Below the pieces are notes generated by a model that worked only from the letters and a program-made list of their open reading frames with translations, was not told the origin of the DNA and searched no databases. 34,973 nucleotides of DNA from an uncultured Clostridia bacterium (GTDB lineage Bacteria > Bacillota > Clostridia > TANB77 > CAG-508), in contig CALXAE010000005.1 of the NCBI GenBank assembly GCA_944386205.1, positions 1 to 34,973 on the forward strand, in the 5' to 3' direction. This document shows positions 8,098-16,981 of the stretch, in pieces (position 1 is the stretch's first letter; each line of letters begins with the position of its first letter). A program made the position numbers and the translations under genes.

Positions 8098-9108
8098 CTA
8101 TGATTTATTATTTAGATTTTTCTTTTCTTCATCAAGATAAGCATTAATTTGATTTAAAATATCTGTTGTTTTTTCTAGTGAAACATCGCCAGAATTTTCT
8201 ACTTTTATTTTATTCTCTAATGCTTTTGGTTGTTCGTCATTTATCCTTTCGCTACTAGTACTTCTTTGTTGTTGATTATTCCTTAAACCTTGAGGATTTT
8301 CTGGTCTTACTCTTCTTCTCATTTCTTCTGCTTTGGCTTGTCTAGAACTATTTGGTCTACTAGCAGTTGTTGGTCTTGCATTTCTAGGCTTTACACCTGG
8401 ATTTTTCATTGTTGTTGATCCATAATAGTAAGATTGTTCATATTTTTTAACAGATACTGGTATTTTATTTAAAACAATACCTGCAATTTTTCCACCTACA
8501 TTTTGAATGTTAGTAACAATTTTTCGTAAATCCTCTTTTTTAGTTTGTTTATGTGCTGTTACAATTACTGTAGAATCTACAATTCTTGAAAGGATGATAG
8601 CATCTGTTAGTAATTCACAAGGTGTTCCATCAATAATAACTAAGTCACATAATTCTTTTAATCTATCTAATAAACTTACCATTTTTGTTGAAATTAATAG
8701 TTCTGACGGATTTGGTGGTATGTTTCCAGCTGGTATAATATATAAATTTGGAATTTGTGTATCTTGTATATAATTTGCCAAATCATCTGAAATTTCTTCT
8801 CCTGTATTACTATCAAATCCAGATAAATAATTTGAAAGTCCTGGCCTTGGAGAAACTTCGAAAATTGTGTATTGTCTTCCCTTTCTCATGTCTGCATCTA
8901 CTAAAATAACTTTTTTTCCAGCTTGTGCAAATGTAACTGCTAAATTTGCTGTTACCCAGCTTTTACCTTCACCTGGTAATGTAGATGTAACTAGTAATGT
9001 TTTTAATTTATTATTTGTATTCATAAATTGAATATTAGTTCTTAATGTTCTAAAAACTTCAGAAACAGGAGACTTCGGATCTCTGTGCGCAATTAATTCT
9101 TTTTTCAT
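8098..9108 (-). CDS. cpsD: Bacterial tyrosine kinase CpsD with long C-terminal tail
   Basis: Autophosphorylating BY-kinase that works with the membrane adaptor CpsC to control polysaccharide export and chain length. Walker A is TLPGEGKS (residues 43-50), Walker A' ILVDADMR (68-75), Walker B LVIIDG (156-161). A short tyrosine group YEQSYYY (223-229) ends the kinase domain. A further tail of about 105 residues, rich in Arg, Asn, Gln, Ser and Pro (232-300) and ending in a charged helix (308-333), is unusual, since CpsD kinases usually run about 230 residues. The start overlaps the cpsC stop (TAATG), indicating translational coupling. Confidence 0.93.
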   Translation of the reverse strand: MKKELIAHRDPKSPVSEVFRTLRTNIQFMNTNNKLKTLLVTSTLPGEGKSWVTANLAVTFAQAGKKVILVDADMRKGRQYTIFEVSPRPGLSNYLSGFDSNTGEEISDDLANYIQDTQIPNLYIIPAGNIPPNPSELLISTKMVSLLDRLKELCDLVIIDGTPCELLTDAIILSRIVDSTVIVTAHKQTKKEDLRKIVTNIQNVGGKIAGIVLNKIPVSVKKYEQSYYYGSTTMKNPGVKPRNARPTTASRPNSSRQAKAEEMRRRVRPENPQGLRNNQQQRSTSSERINDEQPKALENKIKVENSGDVSLEKTTDILNQINAYLDEEKKNLNNKS

Positions 9109-9836
9109 TATCTTCTACCTCCTTTTCTTTTCTTTAGTTTTTCCATATCCATATCATACATAGGAATAGATGCTAAAACTGGAATTTTTATACTTTTTTC
9201 TATATCTTCTTGTGTTTTTACTGTTGTATCTAACATATTTGCAATTAATACATACATAACAGCAATTACTGCACCAATAAAAGCAAAAATCACAATATCT
9301 TTAATATGATTAACATTTGAAGGTGTTTCTGAAACTGTAGCTTCATCTACAATATGTACGTTATTAATATTATATATTTCTTTTGCTATTCTCTCTTCAA
9401 ATACATTGGCAATTTCATTGGCAATTTTAGCAGCATATTCTGCATTTTCGTTAGAAACTGTAATTTCAATTAATTCGGTATCTTCCACTGATGTAACTTG
9501 TACATTTTGTCTTAATTGCTCTTCATCAATGCTAATTCCTAAATTTGAAATAACTTGTCCTAATATATTTTTTCTTTTTACTAATTTACTATATGTTGCA
9601 ACTAATTTTGAGTTTATTGTAAGATCTGCTGTTGTTATTGTTTCTGAAGTTTGATTTTCATCTGCACTACTTGCTGTTCCCGCTAATACCAATGTTGTTG
9701 ATGAACTATACATTGGTGTTACAAATCCTACTGAATATATTATTCCTATTACCATAAAAATTAAAACAATTAAGATAATTTGAATTTTCTTGTTCCAGAA
9801 TATCTCAAATAATTCTTTTAAGTCTATTTCTTCCAT
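9108..9836 (-). CDS. cpsC: Capsule chain-length/kinase adaptor CpsC (Wzz family)
   Basis: Membrane activator of the tyrosine kinase CpsD and regulator of polysaccharide chain length. The 242-residue protein opens with an acidic helix (EEIDLKELFEIFWNKK), then a membrane helix (about 18-38), an extracytoplasmic region beginning TPMYSSSTTLVL, and a second membrane helix (about 183-205). The cytoplasmic end has KIPVLASIP, typical of the contact with the kinase. AAGGAGGAAAT precedes the ATG. It is first in the cpsC-cpsD unit, behind a strong promoter. Confidence 0.93.
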   Translation of the reverse strand: MEEIDLKELFEIFWNKKIQIILIVLIFMVIGIIYSVGFVTPMYSSSTTLVLAGTASSADENQTSETITTADLTINSKLVATYSKLVKRKNILGQVISNLGISIDEEQLRQNVQVTSVEDTELIEITVSNENAEYAAKIANEIANVFEERIAKEIYNINNVHIVDEATVSETPSNVNHIKDIVIFAFIGAVIAVMYVLIANMLDTTVKTQEDIEKSIKIPVLASIPMYDMDMEKLKKRKGGRR

Positions 9837-9884
9837 ATTTCCTCCTTTTATTTTTCCTTTTTTCTTTTGATTTTACACTTTATT

Positions 9885-9913
9885 AGTATACAGTTTTAAA
9901 GCTGTTTTTGCAA
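9885..9913 (-). promoter_or_regulatory. Sigma-A promoter of cpsC-cpsD
   Basis: On the minus strand: TTGCAA (9913-9908), 17-base spacer, TATACT (9890-9885), then AATAAAG. It separates the cpsC-D-B block from the biosynthetic operon ending with ugd at 9992. Confidence 0.75.
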
Positions 9914-9991
9914 TATGTTTTTCGAAAAAGGTAATCTGTTTTAGGGTTAGGTTTATCAAATGGTCTATATAACTGGATTTCGTGTATTTTC

Positions 9992-11296
9992 TTATCTTCC
10001 TATAGAATAATATTCTATTCCTTCATCTTTCATTTCTTTTACATCATATATATTTCTTCCATCATACACTAATGGCGTTTTCATTAATTTTTTATACATT
10101 TCTGGTTTTATAGCTTTTATTTCGTTCCATTCTGTAAATATAAAGCATATATTAGCATCTTTTAACGCTTCTTCTGGTGTTGAAACATAATTAATTTCTG
10201 TTGGATATCTCTTTTTAAAATTATCCTCTCCTACTGGGTCATATGCATAAATATTATTAGCATTATTTTTTAACAATAATTCCACATTATCAATTGATGG
10301 TGCTTCTCTTAAATCATCTGTTCCTGGTTTAAATGTCAATCCTAAAATAGCAATTTTTACACCATTAAATGTAATCATTCTTTCTGATGCTTTCTTAAAT
10401 AATTTTACTTTTTGTTCTGCATTAACATCTACTGCTGCTTCTACAGTTTTTAATTTATATCCATGTTGTTTTGCTAAATATTTTAATGCCTTTGTATCTT
10501 TTGGGAAACAACTGCCTCCATACCCAATACCTGCATTTAAGAAGTTAGCTCCTATTCTTGGGTCATATGACATACCTTTGGCTACATCTTGAATATTTGC
10601 CCCAACTAATTCACAAAGATTAGCAATATCATTCATATATGAAATTTTTAATGCTAGAAAATCATTTGATGCATATTTTATCATTTCTGCACTTCTTCTA
10701 TTTACTGAAACAATTGGTAGCTTAAATGGCTCATAGATTTCCATTAATTTCTTTTCAGCTTCTTTACTTTCTGTTCCTATAATAATTCTTTTTGCTTGCA
10801 ATGTATCTTTTACAGCTGTACCTTGGGCTAAAAACTCTGGATTACTTGCCACTTCTACTTTTACATCATTTACCAAAAAGTCTTTAATAAATTGTTCTAC
10901 CTTATCATTTGTTCCAATAGGTACTGTTGATTTTACAACCACTAAACAATCTTTTTCTATGCTTTCTGCAATCTGTCTTGACACAGTCGCTATGTAACTT
11001 AAATTTGCTGAACCATCTGGTTGTTCTGGTGTTCCTACACCTATAAATATGGCATCTGCATCTTTATAGGCATTTTTGTAATCTGTTGTATAATCCAATC
11101 TTCCTTCTTTATAGTTTTTTTGCATTAATTCCTCTAAATCCTGTTCATAAATTGGACAGATACCTTGTTTCATTGTCTCTACTTTTCTTTCGTCTACATC
11201 AACACATATTACTTGATGTCCTTTTTCTGCAAAACATACACCTGCTACTAATCCTACATATCCTGTTCCTGCTACCGCTATTTTATATTGTTTCAT
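9992..11296 (-). CDS. ugd: UDP-glucose 6-dehydrogenase
   Basis: Oxidises UDP-glucose to UDP-glucuronate with two NAD+. The 434-residue protein shows the NAD motif GTGYVG (residues 10-15), STVPIGT, NPEFLAQGTA (152-161), and the catalytic Cys263 in GYGGSCFPKD. The C-terminal domain includes LGLTFKPGTDDLREAPS. GGGGGAAC lies upstream of the ATG. It is the last gene of the polysaccharide operon, 17 bases after the uronate epimerase, so the two form an acidic-sugar module (UDP-GlcA and likely UDP-GalA). Confidence 0.96.
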   Translation of the reverse strand: MKQYKIAVAGTGYVGLVAGVCFAEKGHQVICVDVDERKVETMKQGICPIYEQDLEELMQKNYKEGRLDYTTDYKNAYKDADAIFIGVGTPEQPDGSANLSYIATVSRQIAESIEKDCLVVVKSTVPIGTNDKVEQFIKDFLVNDVKVEVASNPEFLAQGTAVKDTLQAKRIIIGTESKEAEKKLMEIYEPFKLPIVSVNRRSAEMIKYASNDFLALKISYMNDIANLCELVGANIQDVAKGMSYDPRIGANFLNAGIGYGGSCFPKDTKALKYLAKQHGYKLKTVEAAVDVNAEQKVKLFKKASERMITFNGVKIAILGLTFKPGTDDLREAPSIDNVELLLKNNANNIYAYDPVGEDNFKKRYPTEINYVSTPEEALKDANICFIFTEWNEIKAIKPEMYKKLMKTPLVYDGRNIYDVKEMKDEGIEYYSIGR

Positions 11297-11313
11297 TTTT
11301 TATGTTCCCCCTA

Positions 11314-12288
11314 TTATTCATATAAATTTTTATTTTCCTTATACCATTTCACAAAATTTTCTATTCCTTCTTTAAATGTTGTCTTTGGCTCATATCCAAT
11401 TAATGTTTTTGCTTTTGAAATATCTGCATAGGTTCTATCTACATCCCCTGGTTGCATTGGCAATTGTTTTATTTTTGGTTCTATTCCTAAAGCTTGTCCA
11501 ATGGTATTTATCATTTCTTTTAATGTTGTAGGAGATGAATTTCCGATATTTAGAATTTCATACACCTCTTGATTGTTCATACAATAATTACAAGATTTGA
11601 TAATTCCATCAACAATATCATCAATATATGTATAATCTCTTGATGTTGTACCATCGCCAAACATTGGTATTTCTTTTTCTTCTAACATTAATCTTGTAAA
11701 TTTATTAATTGCTAAGTCAGGTCTCTGTTTTGGACCATAAACTGTAAAAAATCTTAGCATAACAATATTCATATCAAATAATTTATGATATACATGTGCC
11801 ATTACCTCATTTGCTTTTTTAGTTGCTGCATAAGGACTTATAGCATAATCTACTATCATATCTTCTCTAAAAGGTACTTCTTTACAATTTCCATAAACAC
11901 TACTAGAAGAAGCAAATACTCCATTTTTTACATTATGTTCTTTCATTTCTTCTAATATATTTTGTGTTCCCATACAGTTTACTTCTTGATACAATATTGG
12001 ATTTTCTATTGATGGTCTAACGCCTGCCATAGCGGCTAAGTGCATAACTATGTCAATTTGATTTTCATCAAATATTTCTTTTAAAGCTTTTCTATCTCGT
12101 ATGTCTGCTCTGTATAATTTAAAGTTTTTGTTTTGTAGTAATTCTTTTACATTATTTTCTTTTATTTTTGGATTGTAAAAGTCACAAAAATTGTCTATTG
12201 CTACTACTTTGTTTCCTTGTTCGATTAATTTTTGGCTTAGTGTTGAACCGATAAATCCGGCTCCGCCTGTTATGAAATATGTGGTCAC
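11314..12288 (-). CDS. NAD-dependent epimerase, probable UDP-glucuronate 4-epimerase
   Basis: Short-chain dehydrogenase-type sugar nucleotide epimerase, expected to convert UDP-glucuronate to UDP-galacturonate. The 324-residue protein has GGAGFIG (residues 8-14), ASSSSVYG (127-133 region), and the catalytic YAATK pair (Tyr153, Lys157). The GVRPSIENP stretch and a FFTVYGP segment are typical of the GlcA 4-epimerase subgroup rather than GalE, although substrate is inferred. It starts with GTG, which overlaps the flippase stop by one base (TAGTG), and lies directly upstream of ugd. Confidence 0.88.
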   Translation of the reverse strand: MTTYFITGGAGFIGSTLSQKLIEQGNKVVAIDNFCDFYNPKIKENNVKELLQNKNFKLYRADIRDRKALKEIFDENQIDIVMHLAAMAGVRPSIENPILYQEVNCMGTQNILEEMKEHNVKNGVFASSSSVYGNCKEVPFREDMIVDYAISPYAATKKANEVMAHVYHKLFDMNIVMLRFFTVYGPKQRPDLAINKFTRLMLEEKEIPMFGDGTTSRDYTYIDDIVDGIIKSCNYCMNNQEVYEILNIGNSSPTTLKEMINTIGQALGIEPKIKQLPMQPGDVDRTYADISKAKTLIGYEPKTTFKEGIENFVKWYKENKNLYE

Positions 12289-13808
12289 TATTCTTTTACC
12301 TCTTTCTTAATAAAATTCTTTTTTAATATTTCTAAGACAGATTTAGCATCATTTCTATAAATAAGTAAATTAATAAGAAGAACTATCACTGCAATAACAA
12401 TTGTCACTACAGCAGCTATTATAATCCATGATGAATATTCTTCAATATTAAATTTACTACATATAAATATACCTATTGGCACTAATAGAAGCAATTCTAA
12501 AAATAATAATATTATTCTTTTAACTGAATCCAAAATGCTTCTACCTAAAATATATTTTGATGAATGATATATAAATTCTATTGTTCTTATAAACATTGCT
12601 ACTAGTGTACCAATTGCCACACCTATCATTCCAAAATTAAATACTAATACTATAGAAATGATCAAATTAGAAAATACTTCGATCCAAGCTCCTTTTCTTG
12701 TCTCTTTAAAATGTCCCGCCGCCAATGTTATTGAACTATATGGTAATCTAATAGACCAAAATAATTCAGCCAAAATTATTAACATAGCAAAACCTGGTCG
12801 ATAGTAATTCACATCTGTTATTCCTTTAGTATATACCGTAATAAATGGTAATATCATAATCATTGTAACAATATATACAATTGTTATAATTGTATAATAA
12901 AAAATTTCATATGTCCTAAAACTTCTATTTAATGCCTCTTTTTCTCCTTTTACTATCATATCTCCAAATGATGCATCTACGCCTCCAGTAAATGCTTGTA
13001 CTATATTTTTTACACCATTTATCACAAAAAGATAAACTGTATATACAGAAACTTCTGCTGTATTTGAAAATATTGTCAATACCGCTACATCAGTATTATT
13101 GTGAACTACTGCTGCAATATGTTGTGCTAAGCCATCCCATTTTTGCTTTAAATCATATTTTTCCTTTACTTCTTTAAAATTAATATTATATTTTCTTTTT
13201 ACATATATGTTCTGAACTATTGGTCTTAACACAAAAACAAAAGCACTTACTAATTTGACTATCTGTATATTAGCATTACATTTTATTAATACAACAATTA
13301 ATACTGCATTTAATATTGTTGTAGCACTTTGTACAATGGAAGTAACATAAGTTTTTTGTTCTGCTTGTAAATATAATTTGTAAACCATACCAAAAAAATA
13401 TTCTGCAAATATACTTATTGAAATTATCAATATCAATGAAACTGTAAACATATAATCAAATTGATTTGCTACTATTAATGGATATATAAAACATAAAATT
13501 ATTAAATACACTATAAAAATAGCTGAAATTATCCTGAAAAACCTTTGACTTGCTTTTAAAATCTTTTCAATCTCATATTTATTTTTTTGAGCTATTGGTT
13601 TATATAATGCAGATTTTATTACTGGTCCGATACCTGCTTCTAATAACGTAATATATGATAAAAACTGTGTAATGGAAGATAATAGTCCATTTACACTTGA
13701 ACCAAATGTACCTATTATAGCTCTAGGGACAACTAATCCACATACAAAAGTTACTATTTGCTGAAATACAGATGATATAATATTTTTTATTGCTTTTTTA
13801 CTTCTCAT
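12288..13808 (-). CDS. Polysaccharide flippase, Wzx/MATE-like
   Basis: Membrane transporter expected to move undecaprenyl-linked repeat units across the membrane. The 506-residue protein is hydrophobic with about 12-14 predicted helices. It opens with a basic segment (MRSKKAIKNIISSVFQQIV) and GTFGSSVNGLLSSITQFLSY, typical of the polysaccharide biosynthesis export family. A final pair of helices (about 435-490) precedes a basic tail. Its stop overlaps the epimerase GTG. It sits mid-operon between opine dehydrogenase and epimerase genes. Confidence 0.88.
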   Translation of the reverse strand: MRSKKAIKNIISSVFQQIVTFVCGLVVPRAIIGTFGSSVNGLLSSITQFLSYITLLEAGIGPVIKSALYKPIAQKNKYEIEKILKASQRFFRIISAIFIVYLIILCFIYPLIVANQFDYMFTVSLILIISISIFAEYFFGMVYKLYLQAEQKTYVTSIVQSATTILNAVLIVVLIKCNANIQIVKLVSAFVFVLRPIVQNIYVKRKYNINFKEVKEKYDLKQKWDGLAQHIAAVVHNNTDVAVLTIFSNTAEVSVYTVYLFVINGVKNIVQAFTGGVDASFGDMIVKGEKEALNRSFRTYEIFYYTIITIVYIVTMIMILPFITVYTKGITDVNYYRPGFAMLIILAELFWSIRLPYSSITLAAGHFKETRKGAWIEVFSNLIISIVLVFNFGMIGVAIGTLVAMFIRTIEFIYHSSKYILGRSILDSVKRIILLFLELLLLVPIGIFICSKFNIEEYSSWIIIAAVVTIVIAVIVLLINLLIYRNDAKSVLEILKKNFIKKEVKE

Positions 13809-13835
13809 AAAATTATCATATTCCTCTCAATAATG

Positions 13836-14792
13836 TTATTTTCTTTTCTGATATTCATTTATATTATTATCAAGTATTACCCCATTTTTCACAATAAGTG
13901 CTGAATTTAAAACATCATTTTTACTGTCTGTTATGAAATAATCTATAAATTTGCATACTTCTCCAGACAATTCTTTAGAAACTGTTCTATATACTAATGA
14001 TGGTGTATGATCAACAACATAGTGTTCAACCCCATCAATCCAATATGTTGGCTTTTCTATAGTTGTAGGTTTACTTGTTTCTATTGCACCATTATGATCG
14101 CAACTTACATCTATAATTAAACTACCTTTTTTCATTTTCATTAAGTCTTCTTTATATATAATGTGATCCTTTCTATTAACATCCCATAAAACTGCATTAA
14201 CAATAATATCGTATTTTGCAATCTCTTTAGATAATAATTTTTCCATTTTTCTATTATAAACAGTTATATTACAACCTAATTGAGTCAATACTCTATATGC
14301 TCCCCTAGAAACATTTCCATTTCCAATAATAGCTACTTTTAAATTATATGGCATTATTCCATGTATTAATAACGCATGCATCACTGCTGCTTCTCCTGCT
14401 ATTTCATTATTTCTCCAAAAAATATGTCTACCTTCTTCAAACATTTCTTCCCAAGCATATACTGTTAATTTGTTTTTTATTAAAATATCTGTTATTGCTT
14501 TATTTTGTACTGCATGTATCCAACCAAATATAGTTTTATTTTTCAATTTTTTCAAATACTGTGCATCACCAATTTTAGGTTCTACTATAATATTTTTATC
14601 AAATATTTCCTGTTTATCAACAACATTCACACCTGCTTTAATATATTCATTATCTTCTATATTTAAGTTTTTGCCATATCCTTCTTCAAGATAAATATAT
14701 TTTTTATTTTGTATAACGTTTATGTCTTCTGGTAATAAACATATTCTATTTTCATTTTCTTTATCACTCTTTAAAAAACCAACTGTTTTCAT
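13836..14792 (-). CDS. N5-(carboxyethyl)ornithine synthase-like opine dehydrogenase
   Basis: Resembles CeoS of Lactococcus, which reductively couples pyruvate to the side-chain amino group of ornithine (and lysine) with NADPH. It also resembles the wider alanine/saccharopine dehydrogenase group. Visible in 318 residues: an N-terminal NRICLLPEDI stretch, YLEEGYGKN (34-42), the Rossmann loop IIGNGNVSRGA (155-165), LIIDVSCD (225-232), and the C-terminal HYVVDHTPSLVYRT (257-270) characteristic of CeoS. GAGGTG precedes the ATG. Its place inside the polysaccharide operon, next to a TupA-like ATP-grasp gene, suggests that the product decorates the polymer. The 205 bases upstream (14793-14997) are AT-rich with no gene seen. 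The substrate is unproven; a family role is likely. Confidence 0.82.
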   Translation of the reverse strand: MKTVGFLKSDKENENRICLLPEDINVIQNKKYIYLEEGYGKNLNIEDNEYIKAGVNVVDKQEIFDKNIIVEPKIGDAQYLKKLKNKTIFGWIHAVQNKAITDILIKNKLTVYAWEEMFEEGRHIFWRNNEIAGEAAVMHALLIHGIMPYNLKVAIIGNGNVSRGAYRVLTQLGCNITVYNRKMEKLLSKEIAKYDIIVNAVLWDVNRKDHIIYKEDLMKMKKGSLIIDVSCDHNGAIETSKPTTIEKPTYWIDGVEHYVVDHTPSLVYRTVSKELSGEVCKFIDYFITDSKNDVLNSALIVKNGVILDNNINEYQKRK

Positions 14793-14997
14793 TATCTTTT
14801 CACCTCATCTAATATTAAATTATCTTCATTTATTGTTAATATATCAAATATTTTTTTAATCTATTTTTTATTTACATATGTCAAAAACTTTTTATTTAAT
14901 TATTAAAACTATTTTTATCCAAAACATTATTATAAATAAACTAATGTTTCAAATGTTGTTCTATTATTTAAAATCCATTGATATATATGAACAATTT

Positions 14998-15891
14998 TTA
15001 CTTTTCTGATATTTTTAATTGTTCATTCAAATATTTTGTAGCATCATCTGTTCTAGTGTCATCAAATCCTCCACTTGGAAAGAATGTAAATTCTCCAAAA
15101 TATAATTTACCATTTACTTCATAAAAATCCACTCTCACAAAAGGTATATTTTTAGATAATTCTTCAGCATATTTAAACATTAAATCTAAATTATTAGGTC
15201 TTTTTAGATTTATATTATCTCCATATTTTATTCCATCATTGCTAAATGTTTTTTTTATGTTCCAGTCTCTATCAAAATAAATAAATTTCACATTATCTTT
15301 AAATCTATCAAAACATACCATTACATAATCGCATTTTCCATTAAAAGCATATATTTTGTAATCAATTAGCTCATGATAAAATTTATCTTCCATATATTCC
15401 TCGATTATAATTCTAGGTTTTACATTTTTATAGGGCCATTCCCTAAATGGATAATAGAAATCTTGCTTTAAATGCTTATTAATTGTTTTTTCTAACAATT
15501 TATAGTCTATTTTTGACTTTTCACAAATAATAGTACTTCCTGAATCATGTGTACATTTAAGTACAAATTTTTCTGGTAATTTACCAAACTCGATGTCTTG
15601 AAACCTATTCCATACTCCTAATGTCGGTATAACATATTCTTTTCCTAAACGTTCTTGTATATATTTTTTCATTTCATACTTATCAACCATAGTTGTATAT
15701 ATATCTTTTCTATCATACAATTTAAGCCATTGTAATTTTTCATTAAATGTTTGTGGATTTTTTAAATCTAATTTTTTATTAAATTTTAATTTGTATAAAA
15801 TCATTAAATAATACTTATCTGGAAGTCTTTTTAAAAACTTTCTTACAATTTTTTCAGTGTTTATCCTGCCAAATAGTTCTGTATTCATCAT
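14998..15891 (-). CDS. TupA-like ATP-grasp ligase
   Basis: ATP-grasp protein of the TupA type found in surface polysaccharide clusters; TupA is needed for teichuronopeptide synthesis in alkaliphilic Bacillus. Such enzymes are thought to form amide bonds on polymers. The 297-residue sequence has the usual NPQTFNEKLQWLKLYDR opening, DKYEMKKYI, FVLKCTHDSGS (about residues 108-118), RIIIEEYMED, and the metal/ATP segment FVRVDFYEVNGKLYFGEFTF near the C-terminus. GGAGGAGGG lies just upstream of two adjacent ATGs (15891 and 15888). It overlaps the end of the polymerase gene by 38 bases, showing tight coupling. Confidence 0.85.
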   Translation of the reverse strand: MMNTELFGRINTEKIVRKFLKRLPDKYYLMILYKLKFNKKLDLKNPQTFNEKLQWLKLYDRKDIYTTMVDKYEMKKYIQERLGKEYVIPTLGVWNRFQDIEFGKLPEKFVLKCTHDSGSTIICEKSKIDYKLLEKTINKHLKQDFYYPFREWPYKNVKPRIIIEEYMEDKFYHELIDYKIYAFNGKCDYVMVCFDRFKDNVKFIYFDRDWNIKKTFSNDGIKYGDNINLKRPNNLDLMFKYAEELSKNIPFVRVDFYEVNGKLYFGEFTFFPSGGFDDTRTDDATKYLNEQLKISEK

Positions 15892-16981
15892 ACCCTCCTC
15901 CTATAGCTCCTGATGAAGAATTATAATATACAAATTGATACACAATTAGAATTATTATAATTATCATATTGGCTATTTGTTTACTTATACCTTTCTTTAT
16001 TGCTACTTTCATAACTTCAGGAATTAATAATACATAATATATATAAAAATATGTTGTTAATCTAGCAAATATATATGACTGAGTTGCAACTATTTGTGCT
16101 ATAGTACAAATTATTACCATATTATATAAAATTACATTTGTTTCATCATGTTTTATAACCTTTTTATAAAATAATAAAACTATAATTAACATCATAATTC
16201 TTACTATTAAATTCATTATAGAACTATCTGTTTGTATATCATATTTTCCTCCAAAATACATTTGTCCATAATACGTTCCACTTAATAAAGATTCAATGAT
16301 ACTAAAACCAAATGTACAAACCAATAACGCTAACACATAAAAAATTATCATTCTTTTATTTAATTTATTATGACAAATAAAATAACATGGTAATAAAACA
16401 ATAGCTGTATTATGTATTAGTGCTGCTATAATAATACATATACTATATTTTATGAAATTCTCACTTTTTAAATATTTTACAGCGAAAAATGTAATTGCAA
16501 TTGCTAACATTTGTCTAAATTGATTAAAAATCTGAAAATGCAAACAAAAACTTAACAACACAAATAATGCTAAAGTTGGATTTTTAGAATTTTGCCAAAT
16601 TGTTTTATACAATAAAACCAATGTAACTGTATTAACTATTGCAAATGCTAGATAAAAGTTATTTCCACAAAAAATAGATAAAAATCTACATATTAGTTGA
16701 AATCCAATACCAATCCAATCTGCTTCTCGTCCAATTAAAGTATCATTCGCAATCTTTTGATATATATTTGTATAATTTTGATAATCAGCTCCTACAGAAA
16801 TACCTCTACACCAGAACAATATTGCAAAAGGCAAAACTGATAAAACAAAAAAAATAGAACTTTTCCTTATAACTAATTTTTTAGTTACTATTTCCTCAGT
16901 TTTATTATAACTATTTTGTGCTATTGCCATAAATAGAACTGATAAAATCTCACATACTATATAAATAATCTCTGTATTCAT
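15854..16981 (-). CDS. EpsG/Wzy-like polysaccharide polymerase
   Basis: Multi-pass membrane protein of about 375 residues and about ten helices, expected to polymerise the exported repeat units. RGISVGADYQNYTNIYQ early in the protein is typical of the EpsG family, and a large conserved middle contains FNQFRQMLAIAI. The start was placed at ATG 16981, giving an ATGA overlap with the upstream glycosyltransferase stop; an in-frame ATG at 17017 would overlap more and lacks a better ribosome binding site. It overlaps the ATP-grasp gene downstream. Confidence 0.85.
   Translation of the reverse strand: MNTEIIYIVCEILSVLFMAIAQNSYNKTEEIVTKKLVIRKSSIFFVLSVLPFAILFWCRGISVGADYQNYTNIYQKIANDTLIGREADWIGIGFQLICRFLSIFCGNNFYLAFAIVNTVTLVLLYKTIWQNSKNPTLALFVLLSFCLHFQIFNQFRQMLAIAITFFAVKYLKSENFIKYSICIIIAALIHNTAIVLLPCYFICHNKLNKRMIIFYVLALLVCTFGFSIIESLLSGTYYGQMYFGGKYDIQTDSSIMNLIVRIMMLIIVLLFYKKVIKHDETNVILYNMVIICTIAQIVATQSYIFARLTTYFYIYYVLLIPEVMKVAIKKGISKQIANMIIIIILIVYQFVYYNSSSGAIGGGYDEYRTIWQDKH

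Noticed and set aside
9918..9929. Palindrome TTTTTCGAAAAA between ugd and cpsC
   Set aside because: A 12-base AT palindrome is expected by chance in such AT-rich DNA and lacks a terminator layout.
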